Part shown: positions 29,247 to 39,290 of the stretch, piece after piece
How positions within the stretch are numbered: the first letter of the stretch is position 1
Layout of the letters: each line of letters opens with the position of its first letter
Assembly (NCBI RefSeq): GCF_022968795.1
Contig: NZ_JALJRB010000006.1
Coordinates: 1-64,000 of the forward strand
DNA length: 64,000 nt
Direction of reading: 5' to 3'
Source: Desulfatitalea alkaliphila
GTDB taxonomy: Bacteria > Desulfobacterota > Desulfobacteria > Desulfobacterales > Desulfosarcinaceae
Translations under genes and position numbers: made by a program
The notes under the pieces: generated by a model
What the model was told of the DNA's origin: nothing
Database searches by the model: none
What the model saw: the letters and a program-made list of their open reading frames with translations, nothing else

Positions 29247-29360
29247 GTTTGCGGTTTCAAAATGGCTGCGGCCTTCCGGCGCCCCCGGCAGCGATGCGAA
29301 GGGGGATTCGCAAGTGGCCGCTGCCAAAAGGGCGCCCGATGGTTAACCGGTTGCCGGGCG

Positions 29361-30344
29361 CTATTGAATACCGACCGTCGCCAGGTCCTCCTCGGCGATC
29401 AGGGCCGGCACCGGGTAGTAGCCGTCCTTGACCACATCTTCCTGGCCCTGGCGGCTGAAGATGTAGCGCACGAACTCCCGGCGCAGGGGATCGAGTTGGC
29501 TGCCCGGCCGATGGTTGATGTACACATAGAGAAATCGGGCCAGGGGATATTCGCCCGTGTAGGCGTTTTCCGGAGAGGCTTCCACCGGTGTGCCGTCGGC
29601 CGTCGGGCTCAGGGCCACCACGCGCACATCCGCCGTTCGGTAGCCGATGCCGCTGTAGCCGATACCGAATTTGTCCCGTGCCACGCCCTGCACCACCGAT
29701 GAGCTGCCGGGCTGTTCCTTGACCTCATCCTTATAATCCCCGCCGAACAACGCATTCTCCTTGAAGAAGCCGTAGGTCCCCGAAGCCGCGTTGCGGCCGT
29801 AGAGGCTGATGGGGGCGTTGGCCCACTCGCCGGTCAGGCCCAGATCGCCCCAGGTACGGATGTCCTTGGTGGCCCCGCCCCGGCGGCCCTTGGAGAAAAT
29901 GGCGTCCAGCTGCTGCAGGGAGAGGCCCTGGATCGGATTGTCCTTGTTCACGTAAACCGCCAGCATGTCGATGCTGGTGCGCAACGCCGTCGGCTTGTAA
30001 CCGTAGCGCTTTTCGAAATCGTCGATCTCCTTGGCCTTCATGGCGCGGCTCATGGGGCCGAACTGGGCCGTGCCGGCAATCAGGGCCACGGGTGCCGTTG
30101 ACGAGCCCTTGCCCTCGATTTCGATCTGCACATTGGGGTAGAAGGAGAGAAAGCCTTCGGCCCAAAGGGTCATTTCGTTGTTCATGGAGTCGGAGCCCAC
30201 GCTTTTGATGCTGCCCGACACGCCGGACACCGGGGTGTAGCCCTTGAGATCCGGATCCACCATCTGCGCCACGGCCGGCACGGTTACCATCAGGATCACC
30301 GCCAGGCCCGCCAAAATTCCCTTGAAAAGTTGTTTGCTCTGCAT
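29361..30344 (-). CDS. pstS: Phosphate-binding periplasmic protein PstS
   Basis: PstS captures phosphate for the Pst importer. ATG 30344 (AAAGGAG upstream) begins a 327-residue precursor with a Sec signal (ILAGLAVILMVTVPAVAQ). Phosphate-site motifs are present: SVGSDSMNNEMTLWAEGF, GKGSSTAPVALIAGTAQFGP and YGRNAASGTYGFFKE. The frame upstream to 30401 lies in the Pho-box region and is not coding. It is the promoter-proximal gene of the operon. Confidence 0.95.
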   Translation of the reverse strand: MQSKQLFKGILAGLAVILMVTVPAVAQMVDPDLKGYTPVSGVSGSIKSVGSDSMNNEMTLWAEGFLSFYPNVQIEIEGKGSSTAPVALIAGTAQFGPMSRAMKAKEIDDFEKRYGYKPTALRTSIDMLAVYVNKDNPIQGLSLQQLDAIFSKGRRGGATKDIRTWGDLGLTGEWANAPISLYGRNAASGTYGFFKENALFGGDYKDEVKEQPGSSSVVQGVARDKFGIGYSGIGYRTADVRVVALSPTADGTPVEASPENAYTGEYPLARFLYVYINHRPGSQLDPLRREFVRYIFSRQGQEDVVKDGYYPVPALIAEEDLATVGIQ

Positions 30345-30414
30345 GATGTCGACTGCTCCTTTTATTGGAAGATGTTTCGGTTCATTCAAACCTGGCGCCA
30401 ATATGCAGACAGAT

Positions 30415-30454
30415 TGTTAGGCGGGCATAAGGGAATTGTTAGATTACTGTTAGA
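30415..30454 (-). promoter_or_regulatory. PhoB-like operator (four heptamers at 11-bp spacing)
   Basis: On the minus strand the order is TCTAACA, TCTAACA, CCTTATG, CCTAACA, each starting exactly 11 bp after the one before (plus-strand starts 30448, 30437, 30426, 30415). PhoB boxes are 7-bp direct repeats with 4-bp spacers, giving the same 11-bp period. The array ends about 71 bases upstream of the pstS start codon. Confidence 0.7.
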
Positions 30455-30489
30455 ATAAGGGGCGATGCCGATGGCGGGGGGATACGGGT

Positions 30490-31287
30490 TTATCGGGGTG
30501 GGTGCAGGAATCGCTGCAAGTGGTGGGCGTTGTTGGAGAAGATCCAGTCCACGCCACGTTGGATCTCGCGGTAAAGGCAGTTGCGGGAGGCGGCGAAGCC
30601 GGTGCCGATGCGTTGTCCCAGGGCGTGGTGGCGGCGTATCAGGGCGGTGCGCATCAGGGCGAAGTGGCTGCACACCCCGCCCCAGCGGTGGGCCGCTACC
30701 CAGCGGCTGAAGCCGTCGGGCCAGTGGTAGGCGATGGCGATGCGGGCGGAAGGCGGAAAACCGGCCATGGGCGCCAGGGTGCCCGGCGCCAGGGCCATCA
30801 GGTGAAAGGCGGTTGCGGGTTGCAGGGGCGCCAGCACTTCCTGCAGGGTTTGGTTACGGGTGGCGGGATCGGGTCGGGTGACCGGCTTGATCTCCAGCAT
30901 CAGGTGCAACCGGCCGCCGAAGCGCGTCACCACCTCGGACAAGGCCGGCACGGCGGGGGCCTCGCGCCGCAATTGTCGCCAGGTCAGTGTGTCGACGCCG
31001 GCGGGTACGCCGTGGAGCCGCGCCAGATCGGGGTCGTGGAGTACCACCGGCACCGCGTCGCGGGTCCAGCGCACATCCAGCTCGATGCCCCAGACACCGG
31101 CGTCGGCGGCCTGCTCAAAGGCCGCCAGGGTGTTTTCCAACACCGTGATGTTGTCGTGGGCGCCCCGGTGGGCCACCAGCCGGCCGTCCGCCAGACGTTG
31201 GGCGGACGGCCGGCGCCGGGGCCAATACCGGAACAGAAAATCGGTGATGCGCACATACCCTTGTTCGATGGCTGCAATGTCGCGCAT
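30490..31287 (-). CDS. Glycerophosphodiester phosphodiesterase family protein
   Basis: The family cleaves glycerophosphodiesters into glycerol-3-phosphate and an alcohol. The 265-residue protein has the full signature: AHRGAHDNITVLENTLAAFE, then GIELDVRWTRDAVPVVLHDP (catalytic His and the Glu/Asp metal ligands) and HLMLEIKP. No signal peptide is seen, so it is likely cytoplasmic. ATG 31287 is preferred to TTG 31293. It is 12 bases after the uspA stop on the same strand and lies next to the pst region, but is upstream of the pstS promoter. A role in phosphate salvage is plausible from position. Confidence 0.88.
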   Translation of the reverse strand: MRDIAAIEQGYVRITDFLFRYWPRRRPSAQRLADGRLVAHRGAHDNITVLENTLAAFEQAADAGVWGIELDVRWTRDAVPVVLHDPDLARLHGVPAGVDTLTWRQLRREAPAVPALSEVVTRFGGRLHLMLEIKPVTRPDPATRNQTLQEVLAPLQPATAFHLMALAPGTLAPMAGFPPSARIAIAYHWPDGFSRWVAAHRWGGVCSHFALMRTALIRRHHALGQRIGTGFAASRNCLYREIQRGVDWIFSNNAHHLQRFLHPPR

Positions 31288-31299
31288 GGGCAAGGGCCG

Positions 31300-31770
31300 T
31301 CAGGTCACAATCAAAACGGAGACATCCTTGGCGCCGTTGAGCACTTTTTGCGAGACGCTGCCCATGAAAAACTCCTTGATGCCCGACATGCCACGGCGGC
31401 CGATGACGATCAGGTCGTAGCCCTTTTCGGCTTCCGTCAAAATATCCCGGGCCACCCCCGAATGCTTGTCCTGAATCTTGATGCTGATGTTGTCGGCACT
31501 GAAACCGGCGTTGACCAAATGCTCCTTGCTCTTTTTCATGGCCTCTTTGACCAGTTCCCGCTTCTTGTCTTCCAAGGCGCAAAAGCTGGCCTGCTGCACC
31601 TTGAACAAGGGAATCAGCTCCGGGCTGTCCATTTGGCACAGGGTGGCCGTGTCGAGCATCACATTCAGCAAGGTGATCTGGTTGTCGGCGGCAAAGGTGC
31701 TCGCCACAAAACCGACCGCCCGCAGCGCGTTTTCGGAATCGTCGATGGGAATCAAGATCTTCTTGGCCAT
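31300..31770 (-). CDS. Universal stress protein (UspA family)
   Basis: A single Usp domain of 156 residues begins MAKKILIPIDDSENALRAV and ends with the ATP-binding signature IGRRGMSGIKEFFMGSVSQ. AAGGAG precedes ATG 31770; a longer frame to 31866 has no support. It is distinct from the Usp at 12119. It sits between a cation antiporter gene and a glycerophosphodiesterase, and Usp proteins are often found beside transporters. Confidence 0.9.
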   Translation of the reverse strand: MAKKILIPIDDSENALRAVGFVASTFAADNQITLLNVMLDTATLCQMDSPELIPLFKVQQASFCALEDKKRELVKEAMKKSKEHLVNAGFSADNISIKIQDKHSGVARDILTEAEKGYDLIVIGRRGMSGIKEFFMGSVSQKVLNGAKDVSVLIVT

Positions 31771-31905
31771 GGTGTCTCTCCTTCGGTTTGTATGTGTTCG
31801 TAAAGGCGTGTGCCGATCAAGACATCGGCCGGCCGGACCTGCAGGTGTGTGTCGACACATACCCACTTTAGACGCGAACCTGCCGGATTGTCCATCCTTT
31901 CCCGC

Positions 31906-34062
31906 TCAGAGCATCTTCTTTTCGTTGAGGGCCGCCACCGCCCGGCCGTGGCCGATAACGATCAGGCCGTCGCCCGGGGCCAGCGCTTCGGTGGGGGCGG
32001 GGGTGGTGATTTTTTCCTTGCCGCGCCGGATGCCGACCACGGTGACCCCGTGCTTTTGCCGGAAACGGGCCTCGGCCAGGGTTTGTCCGGCCAGGGGCGA
32101 GTCCTCGGCAATGTGGATTTCGGTGGCCACGAACCGTTTGGTGCTATCTTTGTCGTCGGCTGTTTGGGATTGATTGAGCAGGGTCTCGGCGCGGCGCAAG
32201 GCTTCGGCGGGACCCATGATGACCAAGCGGTCGCCGGGAAAGATGCGAAAGTCGGGCTGCAGATCATAATGGACCTGCCCGGCGCGGCTGACCGCCAGGA
32301 TCGAAACACCGGTTTCGGCACGCAGGGGGATGTCCCGCAGGGCTTGGCCGGCGACGGCGGTGCCGGTGCGCACCCGCACTTCACCAAAGGCGATGGGCCA
32401 GTCCACCTTTTCGGGCAGCACGTCCATGGCATGGGTCAGGGCGTCGGCGGCTTGCTCGGCGGCGTCCACGAAGGGGCGGAAGGTAACATGGGCGCCGGCC
32501 TTTTCAAAGCGTTCGGCCTCCTCTGCGTCGCCGGCGGTCAACGCTGTCTTGCCGGTGTACCCCAAGGCCTGAAGGCGCTCGAGCAGGGAGAGGTTGACCA
32601 GCGGGGAGCGAATGGTGCTCACCACCCAGCGGGCGCGTGTGAGAGGCAGGTGTTCGTGTACTTCAGGGTCCATTATGTCGGCATAGAGCACCGGCAGGCC
32701 CCGTTTGCGCCATTTATCCAGGGCGCCGGGATCGAAGTCGACGCCGAGCAGTGTTTTCCCGCGGCCCAGCAGGTAGGCGACCAGGCTGCTGCCGTAATTG
32801 CCCAGCCCCACCACAATCACATCCACCGTGGGAACGGTCTCGAGCGTGTCGATGGCGGTTTCGCGATGGGGATTGCGGCGCTCGAAAATTTTCAAGGGGC
32901 CGGCAAGGCGCTGATACAGGGGCCCGGAGTAGAGAATCAGGTAGGTGGAGGCGAAGATGGTGGCCACGCCCACTAGGGTGATCAGGCCCATGGTTTCCTC
33001 GTTGATGTGGCCGATGCTCAGGCCCAAAGCGGCCACGATCAGCGAAAATTCGCTTATTTGGGCCACAGTCAGGCCGGCCAGGAACCCGGTGCGCCGCCGG
33101 TAGCCCATGAACCCCATGATGGCCAGCACGATCAGGGGGTTGCCGATGAGCACGAAGATGGAGAGCAAGAGGGCCGGCAACACCTGGTCGCCGACGGTGG
33201 ACCAGTCCAGGCGGGCACCCAGGTCGATGAAGAAAAAGAGCAGCAGAAAATCGCGCAGGGTGGTCAGCCGGGCGCCGATGGCGTCGCGGAAGCCGGTGGA
33301 GGCCAGGGAAATGCCGGCCAGAAACGCCCCCACCTCCTTGCTGAATCCAAGGAGTTCGCTGCCGGCGCCGAGGCAGACGGCCCAGGCGATGGCAAAGAGG
33401 GTCAAGATCTCCTGGGAGTGGGCCAGTCGCCGGGTGAGGCCGGGCAGCACGAATCGCATCAACAATCCCACCGTCGTCAGTAGGGCCAAACCCTTGAAAA
33501 CGATGAACAGCGAGGACCACAGCACCGAACCGCCTTCCACCACCCGGGTGCCGAAGGTGGTGAGCAGCACCAGGGCCAGGATGGCGGCGATGTCCTGCAC
33601 AATCAGAAAGCCCACGGCGATCTGGCCGTGCAGGGCGTCGATCTCCTTCTTGTCCGACAACAATTTGACGATGATGATGGTGCTGGAGAAGGTGAGCGCC
33701 ACGGCCACATAGGCCGCGCAGATCAGGTCCATGCCCAGGGCCAGGGCGATGCCGAAGCCGATGGCCGAGGTGAAAATGATTTGGCCCAAACCCGTCGCCA
33801 GGGCCACCGGGCCGGTGGTGCGGATCAGGTTGAGGTCCAGTTTGAGGCCCACGATGAACAGCAGCAGGGCGATGCCGATATGGGCCAGCAGATCGATCTG
33901 CTCGTAACTGGCGATGATGCCCAGCACGGCCGGTCCCGCCAGGATGCCGGCCACCAGGAACATGATGATCAGCGGTTGGCGCAGTTTCTGTCCCACGACG
34001 CCCAGCACGGTGGCCAAACTCAGGATGGCCGCGATTTCCAGGAAGGTGTCGGCAAACGGCAC
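31906..34062 (-). CDS. CPA2-family cation:proton antiporter with TrkA-N and two TrkA-C domains (KefB-like)
   Basis: The 718-residue inner-membrane protein has a 12-13 span Na+/H+ exchanger domain (residues 1-385, with LLFIVGLKLDLNLI and FLIVQDIAAILALVLL). A cytoplasmic NAD-binding TrkA-N fold follows (VIVVGLGNYGSSLVAYLLGRG, about 415-530), then two TrkA-C ligand-binding domains (about 545-630 and 640-718). The build matches KefB/YbaL-type potassium efflux systems. The second TrkA-C copy suggests an extra nucleotide ligand. It is first of a minus-strand run with uspA and the phosphodiesterase. Confidence 0.9.
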   Translation of the reverse strand: MPFADTFLEIAAILSLATVLGVVGQKLRQPLIIMFLVAGILAGPAVLGIIASYEQIDLLAHIGIALLLFIVGLKLDLNLIRTTGPVALATGLGQIIFTSAIGFGIALALGMDLICAAYVAVALTFSSTIIIVKLLSDKKEIDALHGQIAVGFLIVQDIAAILALVLLTTFGTRVVEGGSVLWSSLFIVFKGLALLTTVGLLMRFVLPGLTRRLAHSQEILTLFAIAWAVCLGAGSELLGFSKEVGAFLAGISLASTGFRDAIGARLTTLRDFLLLFFFIDLGARLDWSTVGDQVLPALLLSIFVLIGNPLIVLAIMGFMGYRRRTGFLAGLTVAQISEFSLIVAALGLSIGHINEETMGLITLVGVATIFASTYLILYSGPLYQRLAGPLKIFERRNPHRETAIDTLETVPTVDVIVVGLGNYGSSLVAYLLGRGKTLLGVDFDPGALDKWRKRGLPVLYADIMDPEVHEHLPLTRARWVVSTIRSPLVNLSLLERLQALGYTGKTALTAGDAEEAERFEKAGAHVTFRPFVDAAEQAADALTHAMDVLPEKVDWPIAFGEVRVRTGTAVAGQALRDIPLRAETGVSILAVSRAGQVHYDLQPDFRIFPGDRLVIMGPAEALRRAETLLNQSQTADDKDSTKRFVATEIHIAEDSPLAGQTLAEARFRQKHGVTVVGIRRGKEKITTPAPTEALAPGDGLIVIGHGRAVAALNEKKML

Positions 34063-34241
34063 GGATTACGCTCCTTTCGGGATCTGTAACGAGGCCGGCG
34101 GCGCGATTTTTACTCAGAACGGCATTGTGGATCCCTTTGGCGTGGCCTTGATGCGATCCAGAAACCGCCGTCTCGGAAGCAATACCAGTTATCACAGAGC
34201 GCAGAAAATGTCATCTCGCCCTCCTCCCACCCCCGCACACA

Positions 34242-34301
34242 CACATCTAAGCGATAGAATTCATTAACTTAAAACTTAACACTTAAAACTTAAAACTGCT
34301 T
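34242..34301 (-). repeat. Dispersed intergenic repeat, copy E
   Basis: On the minus strand this is CAGTTTTAAG, AAGTGTTAAGTTTTAAG, then TTAATGAATTCTATCGCTTAG and ATG. It lies in the 363-base gap between the divergent antiporter and the hybrid kinase genes. No gene is seen in that gap. Confidence 0.65.
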
Positions 34302-34425
34302 TTGTGATCCCTGCTCAAGCAACGCGGGTGAATTGCCGATACAGACATGAGGAGGAAGAGCCGCGGTCTGCCGTCCCGCAGGGGTTCCCGTCGGGGCCTG
34401 GCGGGATCGGTGGCGGGAGGAGGTT

Positions 34426-37400
34426 ATGAACGACTGCCCGGACAGGGAAGCGCTGTTGCGCAGGATAACGGAACTCGAGGAGGAGGTGCGCCGGCTGAAG
34501 CGTCTATCGGGTGCGGACAGCGAAAAGCACCATCAAGTTTTGCAGAACATTCAGGAGGGCTACTATGAGCTGGATTTGAAGGGCAACATTCTTGCCTTCA
34601 ATGAGGCGGCGCTTGCCCTGATGGGCTATGCCCCCCATGAGCTGGTCGGCATGAATTTCCGCAACTACACCTCGCCCGCTACGGCCCACCGCATGTTCAA
34701 GGTGTTCCACCACATCTACCGGACAGGCGATCCGGGCCGCATGGTCGATTACGATGTGATTCACAAGGACGGCTCGGTCAAAATCCACGAACTCTCCGCC
34801 GGACTGATGCGCGACCCGGAAGGCATGGCGGTCGGTTTCCAGGTGATTTTCCATGACGTGACCGCGTGCAAACAGGCCGAGAACCGTTTGAAAAAAAGCG
34901 AGGAGCGCTTCAGCACCATTTTGGATGCCATGGGAGAAGCCTATTTCGAGTGCGACCTGGACGGCAACTTCACCTATGTCAACGAGGCGCAGTGTAGGAT
35001 TGTCGGCTATGCCCGGGACCAACTGCTCACCATGAACCATCGGGAATGCGCCGCCGCCGAAACGGCCAAACGCGCCTTCGAAGTGTTCAATGCCATTTAT
35101 CGAACAGGCGCGCAGCAAAGCATCCCGGATCACGAAGTGCTCAGGAAGGATGGCAAGAAAATCATCGTCGAACTTAGGGCCTCCCTCCTGCACGGCGAAA
35201 ACGGCGAAGCGATCGGCTTCAGGGGGTTGGCGCGGGATGTCACCCGCAGAATCACCGCGGAACGGGCGCTGCAGGACAATGAGCGCAAGTACCGGTTACT
35301 GGCGGAAAACTTGCGGGATGTGATCTGTGTGTTGGATGCGGCGCTGAAACCCGTATATGTCAGTCCGTCGGTGAAGCAACTGCGGGGCTACACCCCCGAG
35401 GAGGCGGTGCGCCAGACGCTGGATCAGGTCCTTGCGCCGGCATCCTATCACAAGGCCATGGCGATGTTCGACAAGCAGTGGCGGGCGCTGCCTGCGAAAA
35501 GCATTCCGGGAAAGGACTGGCAGATCAATCTCGACCTGGAGATGGTGTGCAAGGACGGCACCACGGTCTGGACGGAAGTCACGCTGAACATCCTGTTCGA
35601 TGATGAGGGCCGGCCGAAGGGGCTGTTGGGCATCGTCCACGACATCAGCGACAGGAAAGCCGCCGAGGCAGCGCTCCGGGATAGTGAAGAGCGCTATCGC
35701 ACCATCTTCGAGCACACGGCCACGGCCAATATCATCGTGGCCGGGGACACCACCATTTTGCTGGCCAACTCCAATTTCGAGCGCATCACCGGCTATGCCC
35801 GCGCGGATGTGGAAAACAAAATGAGTTGGACCGACTTCGTGGTGGCGGAAGACCTGGCACGCATGCAACAGCGGCACATGCAGCGGCGCCGCGATCCCGG
35901 ATCGGTTGCCGGCAGTTACGAATTCAGGGGGCGGATCCGCTCGGGGGAGGTGCGCGACTTTTTTATGAGCGTTGCCATGATCCCCGAAACCAGCGAAAGC
36001 GTGGCCTCCCTCATCGACATCACCGATCGCAACAAGGCGCAGCAAGACTTGCGGCAGAGCGAGGAGCGGTTTCGCGACCTGGCCAGACTGCTGCCGGAGA
36101 CGGTGTTCGAGACCAACGCCGACGGACAACTCACCTTCGTCAACGAAATTTCCTTTGAGCGGTTCGGTTATACCCCAGCGGATATGGACACAGGGATCCA
36201 CATTCTGGATGTCCTGGCACCGGAAAGCCATGAAAAGGCCGTGACCAACCACGGGCGCGTGATGGCGGGCGAGCGGCTGGGGCTGGTCGAATACACCGCC
36301 CTCAAAAAGGACGGCACCCGGTTTCCGGTGCTGATTCACTCCACGCCCATCTCTCGCGACGGCGTTCAATCCGGTCTCAGGGGGTTTCTCATCGACATCT
36401 CGGAAAAGAAGCAGCTTGAAGCGCAGCTCATGCGATCCGAGAAGTTGGAGGCCATCGGCACCCTGGCCGGAGGCATGGCCCACGACTTCAACAACCTGCT
36501 CATGGGCCTGCTGGGCAACATCACCCTCATGCTGACGGAGCTGGACGCATCCCATCCCTTTCACGACCGGCTCAAAAACATGGAGACCTATGTGCAGCAC
36601 GGCGCCGACCTCACCCGGCAGCTGCTGGGGTTCGCCCGCGGCGGCAAGTATGAGGTGCAGCCCACGGATTTGGGGGCCTTCGTGGCCAAGAGCGCCGAGT
36701 TGTTCGGGCGCACCAAAAAAGAGATTCGCATGCACTGCAAGGTGGAAGAATCGCTGTGGCCCGCCGAGGTGGATCGGGGCCAGCTGGAACAGGTGATGCT
36801 CAACCTGTTCATCAACGCCTGGCAGGCCATGCCGGGTGGCGGCGATCTGTACCTCTCCGTTGAGAATGCGACATTGGATCGGCAAGAGGCCGGCCCTTGC
36901 GACACCCCCGGAGGCCGGTTCGTCAAAATCACCGTCACCGACACGGGGGTCGGCATGGCCGAGGAGACCAAGGCGCGCATTTTCGAGCCCTTCTTTTCCA
37001 CCAAGCCGCGCGGCCGCGGCACGGGGCTCGGCCTGGCGTCGGCCTACGGCATCGTCAAGAACCACGGCGGCTTCGTCGTGGTGGAAAGCGAAACAGCAGT
37101 GGGCACCACCTTCATGGTGTACCTGCCGGCATCGACCCGGTCGGTCGAGCAGGTGTGCCAGGTGACGGATCCGGTTCAAAACGGCAAGGAAACGGTGCTG
37201 CTCATCGACGACGAGCAGATGATCCTGGATGTGGGCAGCGACATGCTCGCAGGCCTCGGGTACAAGGTGTTCACCGCCGCCGGCGGTCGACAGGGAATCG
37301 ATGTTTTCGACCAGAACAAGGCGGCCATCGACCTTGTGATTTTGGATATGATCATGCCCGATGGAGGGGGGCGCGACACCTTCGTCGCCCTTCGCCGCAG

Positions 37401-37554
37401 TGCACCGGATGTCAAGGTCCTGCTCTCCAGCGGCTACAGCATCGACGGCCAGGCCGAGGAGATTCTGGCCCAAGGCTGCAAAGGGTTCATCCAGAAGCCT
37501 TTTTCCATGGCCGCGCTTTCGCAAAAGGTGCGTCAGGCCATCGGCGAATCTTGA
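34426..37554 (+). CDS. Cytoplasmic hybrid histidine kinase with five PAS domains and a receiver
   Basis: The 1042-residue protein has no membrane span, so it senses cytoplasmic signals. After a short coiled coil (residues 8-35) come five PAS domains (about 35-150, 160-280, 285-415, 420-535, 540-655). The kinase core has the phosphorylation site at His686 in GGMAHDFNNLL, an N-box region MLNLFINAWQAMPGGG and G-boxes DTGVGMAEETK and GRGTGLGLASAYGIV. The C-terminal receiver (about 920-1040) has the acceptor Asp974 in LVILDMIMPDGGG and the Lys in FIQKPF. The N-terminal two PAS units look like recent duplicates (both have FNAIYRTG/FHHIYRTG-like segments). It stands alone, with no cognate output gene next to it. 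Confidence 0.93.
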   Translation: MNDCPDREALLRRITELEEEVRRLKRLSGADSEKHHQVLQNIQEGYYELDLKGNILAFNEAALALMGYAPHELVGMNFRNYTSPATAHRMFKVFHHIYRTGDPGRMVDYDVIHKDGSVKIHELSAGLMRDPEGMAVGFQVIFHDVTACKQAENRLKKSEERFSTILDAMGEAYFECDLDGNFTYVNEAQCRIVGYARDQLLTMNHRECAAAETAKRAFEVFNAIYRTGAQQSIPDHEVLRKDGKKIIVELRASLLHGENGEAIGFRGLARDVTRRITAERALQDNERKYRLLAENLRDVICVLDAALKPVYVSPSVKQLRGYTPEEAVRQTLDQVLAPASYHKAMAMFDKQWRALPAKSIPGKDWQINLDLEMVCKDGTTVWTEVTLNILFDDEGRPKGLLGIVHDISDRKAAEAALRDSEERYRTIFEHTATANIIVAGDTTILLANSNFERITGYARADVENKMSWTDFVVAEDLARMQQRHMQRRRDPGSVAGSYEFRGRIRSGEVRDFFMSVAMIPETSESVASLIDITDRNKAQQDLRQSEERFRDLARLLPETVFETNADGQLTFVNEISFERFGYTPADMDTGIHILDVLAPESHEKAVTNHGRVMAGERLGLVEYTALKKDGTRFPVLIHSTPISRDGVQSGLRGFLIDISEKKQLEAQLMRSEKLEAIGTLAGGMAHDFNNLLMGLLGNITLMLTELDASHPFHDRLKNMETYVQHGADLTRQLLGFARGGKYEVQPTDLGAFVAKSAELFGRTKKEIRMHCKVEESLWPAEVDRGQLEQVMLNLFINAWQAMPGGGDLYLSVENATLDRQEAGPCDTPGGRFVKITVTDTGVGMAEETKARIFEPFFSTKPRGRGTGLGLASAYGIVKNHGGFVVVESETAVGTTFMVYLPASTRSVEQVCQVTDPVQNGKETVLLIDDEQMILDVGSDMLAGLGYKVFTAAGGRQGIDVFDQNKAAIDLVILDMIMPDGGGRDTFVALRRSAPDVKVLLSSGYSIDGQAEEILAQGCKGFIQKPFSMAALSQKVRQAIGES

Positions 37555-37669
37555 CCCCCCCGCGAACCGTGCCGTAAGATGGCCATGACAGCCAATGCCG
37601 GATATATGATCGGCAACAGATGATTCGGCACCGCTATCGGAAACAACGGGCGGACTACCCTGATAGCCC

Positions 37670-37690
37670 GCTGCAACGGTATGTTGCAGC
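37670..37690 (+). other. Hairpin just before the SDR ribosome site
   Basis: GCTGCAAC and GTTGCAGC form a perfect 8-bp stem with a 5-base loop. The structure ends 3 bases before AAGGAGG of the SDR gene, and could mask or shape that ribosome site. It has no T-run, so it is not a typical terminator. Confidence 0.4.
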
Positions 37691-37704
37691 GCCAAGGAGG
37701 CCTC

Positions 37705-38505
37705 ATGGCGCAGGAAGGTGAAGGCACGGCTTACGTTATCACCGGCACGACCCGAGGTATCGGCAAGGCGCTGGCCGACGCGGTGGCGGAACGCGGACAG
37801 CCGCTTTTTTCCATCTCCCGGGCGCCCGAAGGGCCGCTGGCGGGCGGGTGGAATTTCGCCTGCGATTTGCGTTTCGCCGAACAGATCGACCAAGCCATGG
37901 CGCGCTTGACGACAACCCTGGAGGAGGCGCGCTGCCGCCAGGTGGTGTTGATCTGCAATGCCGGTGTGCTGGGTCCCGTGGGGTTTATCCACCGCTTGTC
38001 CCCCGAGAGGATGGCCGAGCATGTGCAGGTCAACCTGTTGGCACCGCTGCAGCTCATGGGGTGCTTCATTGCGGACAGTGCCGCCCGGGCATGCCCGCGG
38101 CGCATCGTACTGATCACCTCGGGCGCGGGGCGCCACCCCTATGCCGGCTGGTCCCTCTACTGCGCCGCCAAAGCCGGTTTGGACATGGCCATGCGGTGTA
38201 TCGCCCTGGAACAGGGCACACGCCCCGATGGGGTGGGCGTATGCGCGGTGGCTCCCGGCGTGGTGGCTACGGACATGCAGAAGGAGATCCGCGACGCCGA
38301 CGATGCCGATTTTCCCAACCGGTCCCGGTTCATTGAATTTCAGGAGAGTGGCGGTCTGGCGTCTCCCCGGAGCGTCGCCGAGACATTGCTGGATCTGGAC
38401 GGCAGCGGGCAGTTGGTTTCCGGCGGGCTGTACGACCTGAGGGATGTGAATCGTGAAGGGGGAACCCCGACCATCGCGCCCCGCAACCGCTTGGATGCCG
38501 GGTAG
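37705..38505 (+). CDS. Short-chain dehydrogenase/reductase (SDR)
   Basis: A classical SDR of 266 residues: the cofactor loop is [16 protein letters not shown], the NAG motif is [10 protein letters not shown], and the catalytic Ser-Tyr-Lys set is [22 protein letters not shown]. The pattern most resembles the benzil reductase/sepiapterin reductase-type branch, but the substrate is not known. ATG 37705 follows AAGGAGG; ATG 37681 would fall inside a hairpin stem. It may lead the ABC exporter operon after 52 bases. Confidence 0.88.
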   Translation: MAQEGEGTAYVITGTTRGIGKALADAVAERGQPLFSISRAPEGPLAGGWNFACDLRFAEQIDQAMARLTTTLEEARCRQVVLICNAGVLGPVGFIHRLSPERMAEHVQVNLLAPLQLMGCFIADSAARACPRRIVLITSGAGRHPYAGWSLYCAAKAGLDMAMRCIALEQGTRPDGVGVCAVAPGVVATDMQKEIRDADDADFPNRSRFIEFQESGGLASPRSVAETLLDLDGSGQLVSGGLYDLRDVNREGGTPTIAPRNRLDAG

Positions 38506-38557
38506 TGTGTCGGAGACCGCACGTCTTTTTATATCTTTGCCAGTGGAAGATGCCGTC

Positions 38558-39286
<729 letters not shown>

Positions 39287-39290
39287 ACCA

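Noticed and set aside
29091-29327. N-terminal extension of PstC
   Set aside because: The frame reads through a REP palindrome and gives a Gly/Arg-rich stretch; TM1 lies just after ATG 29090.
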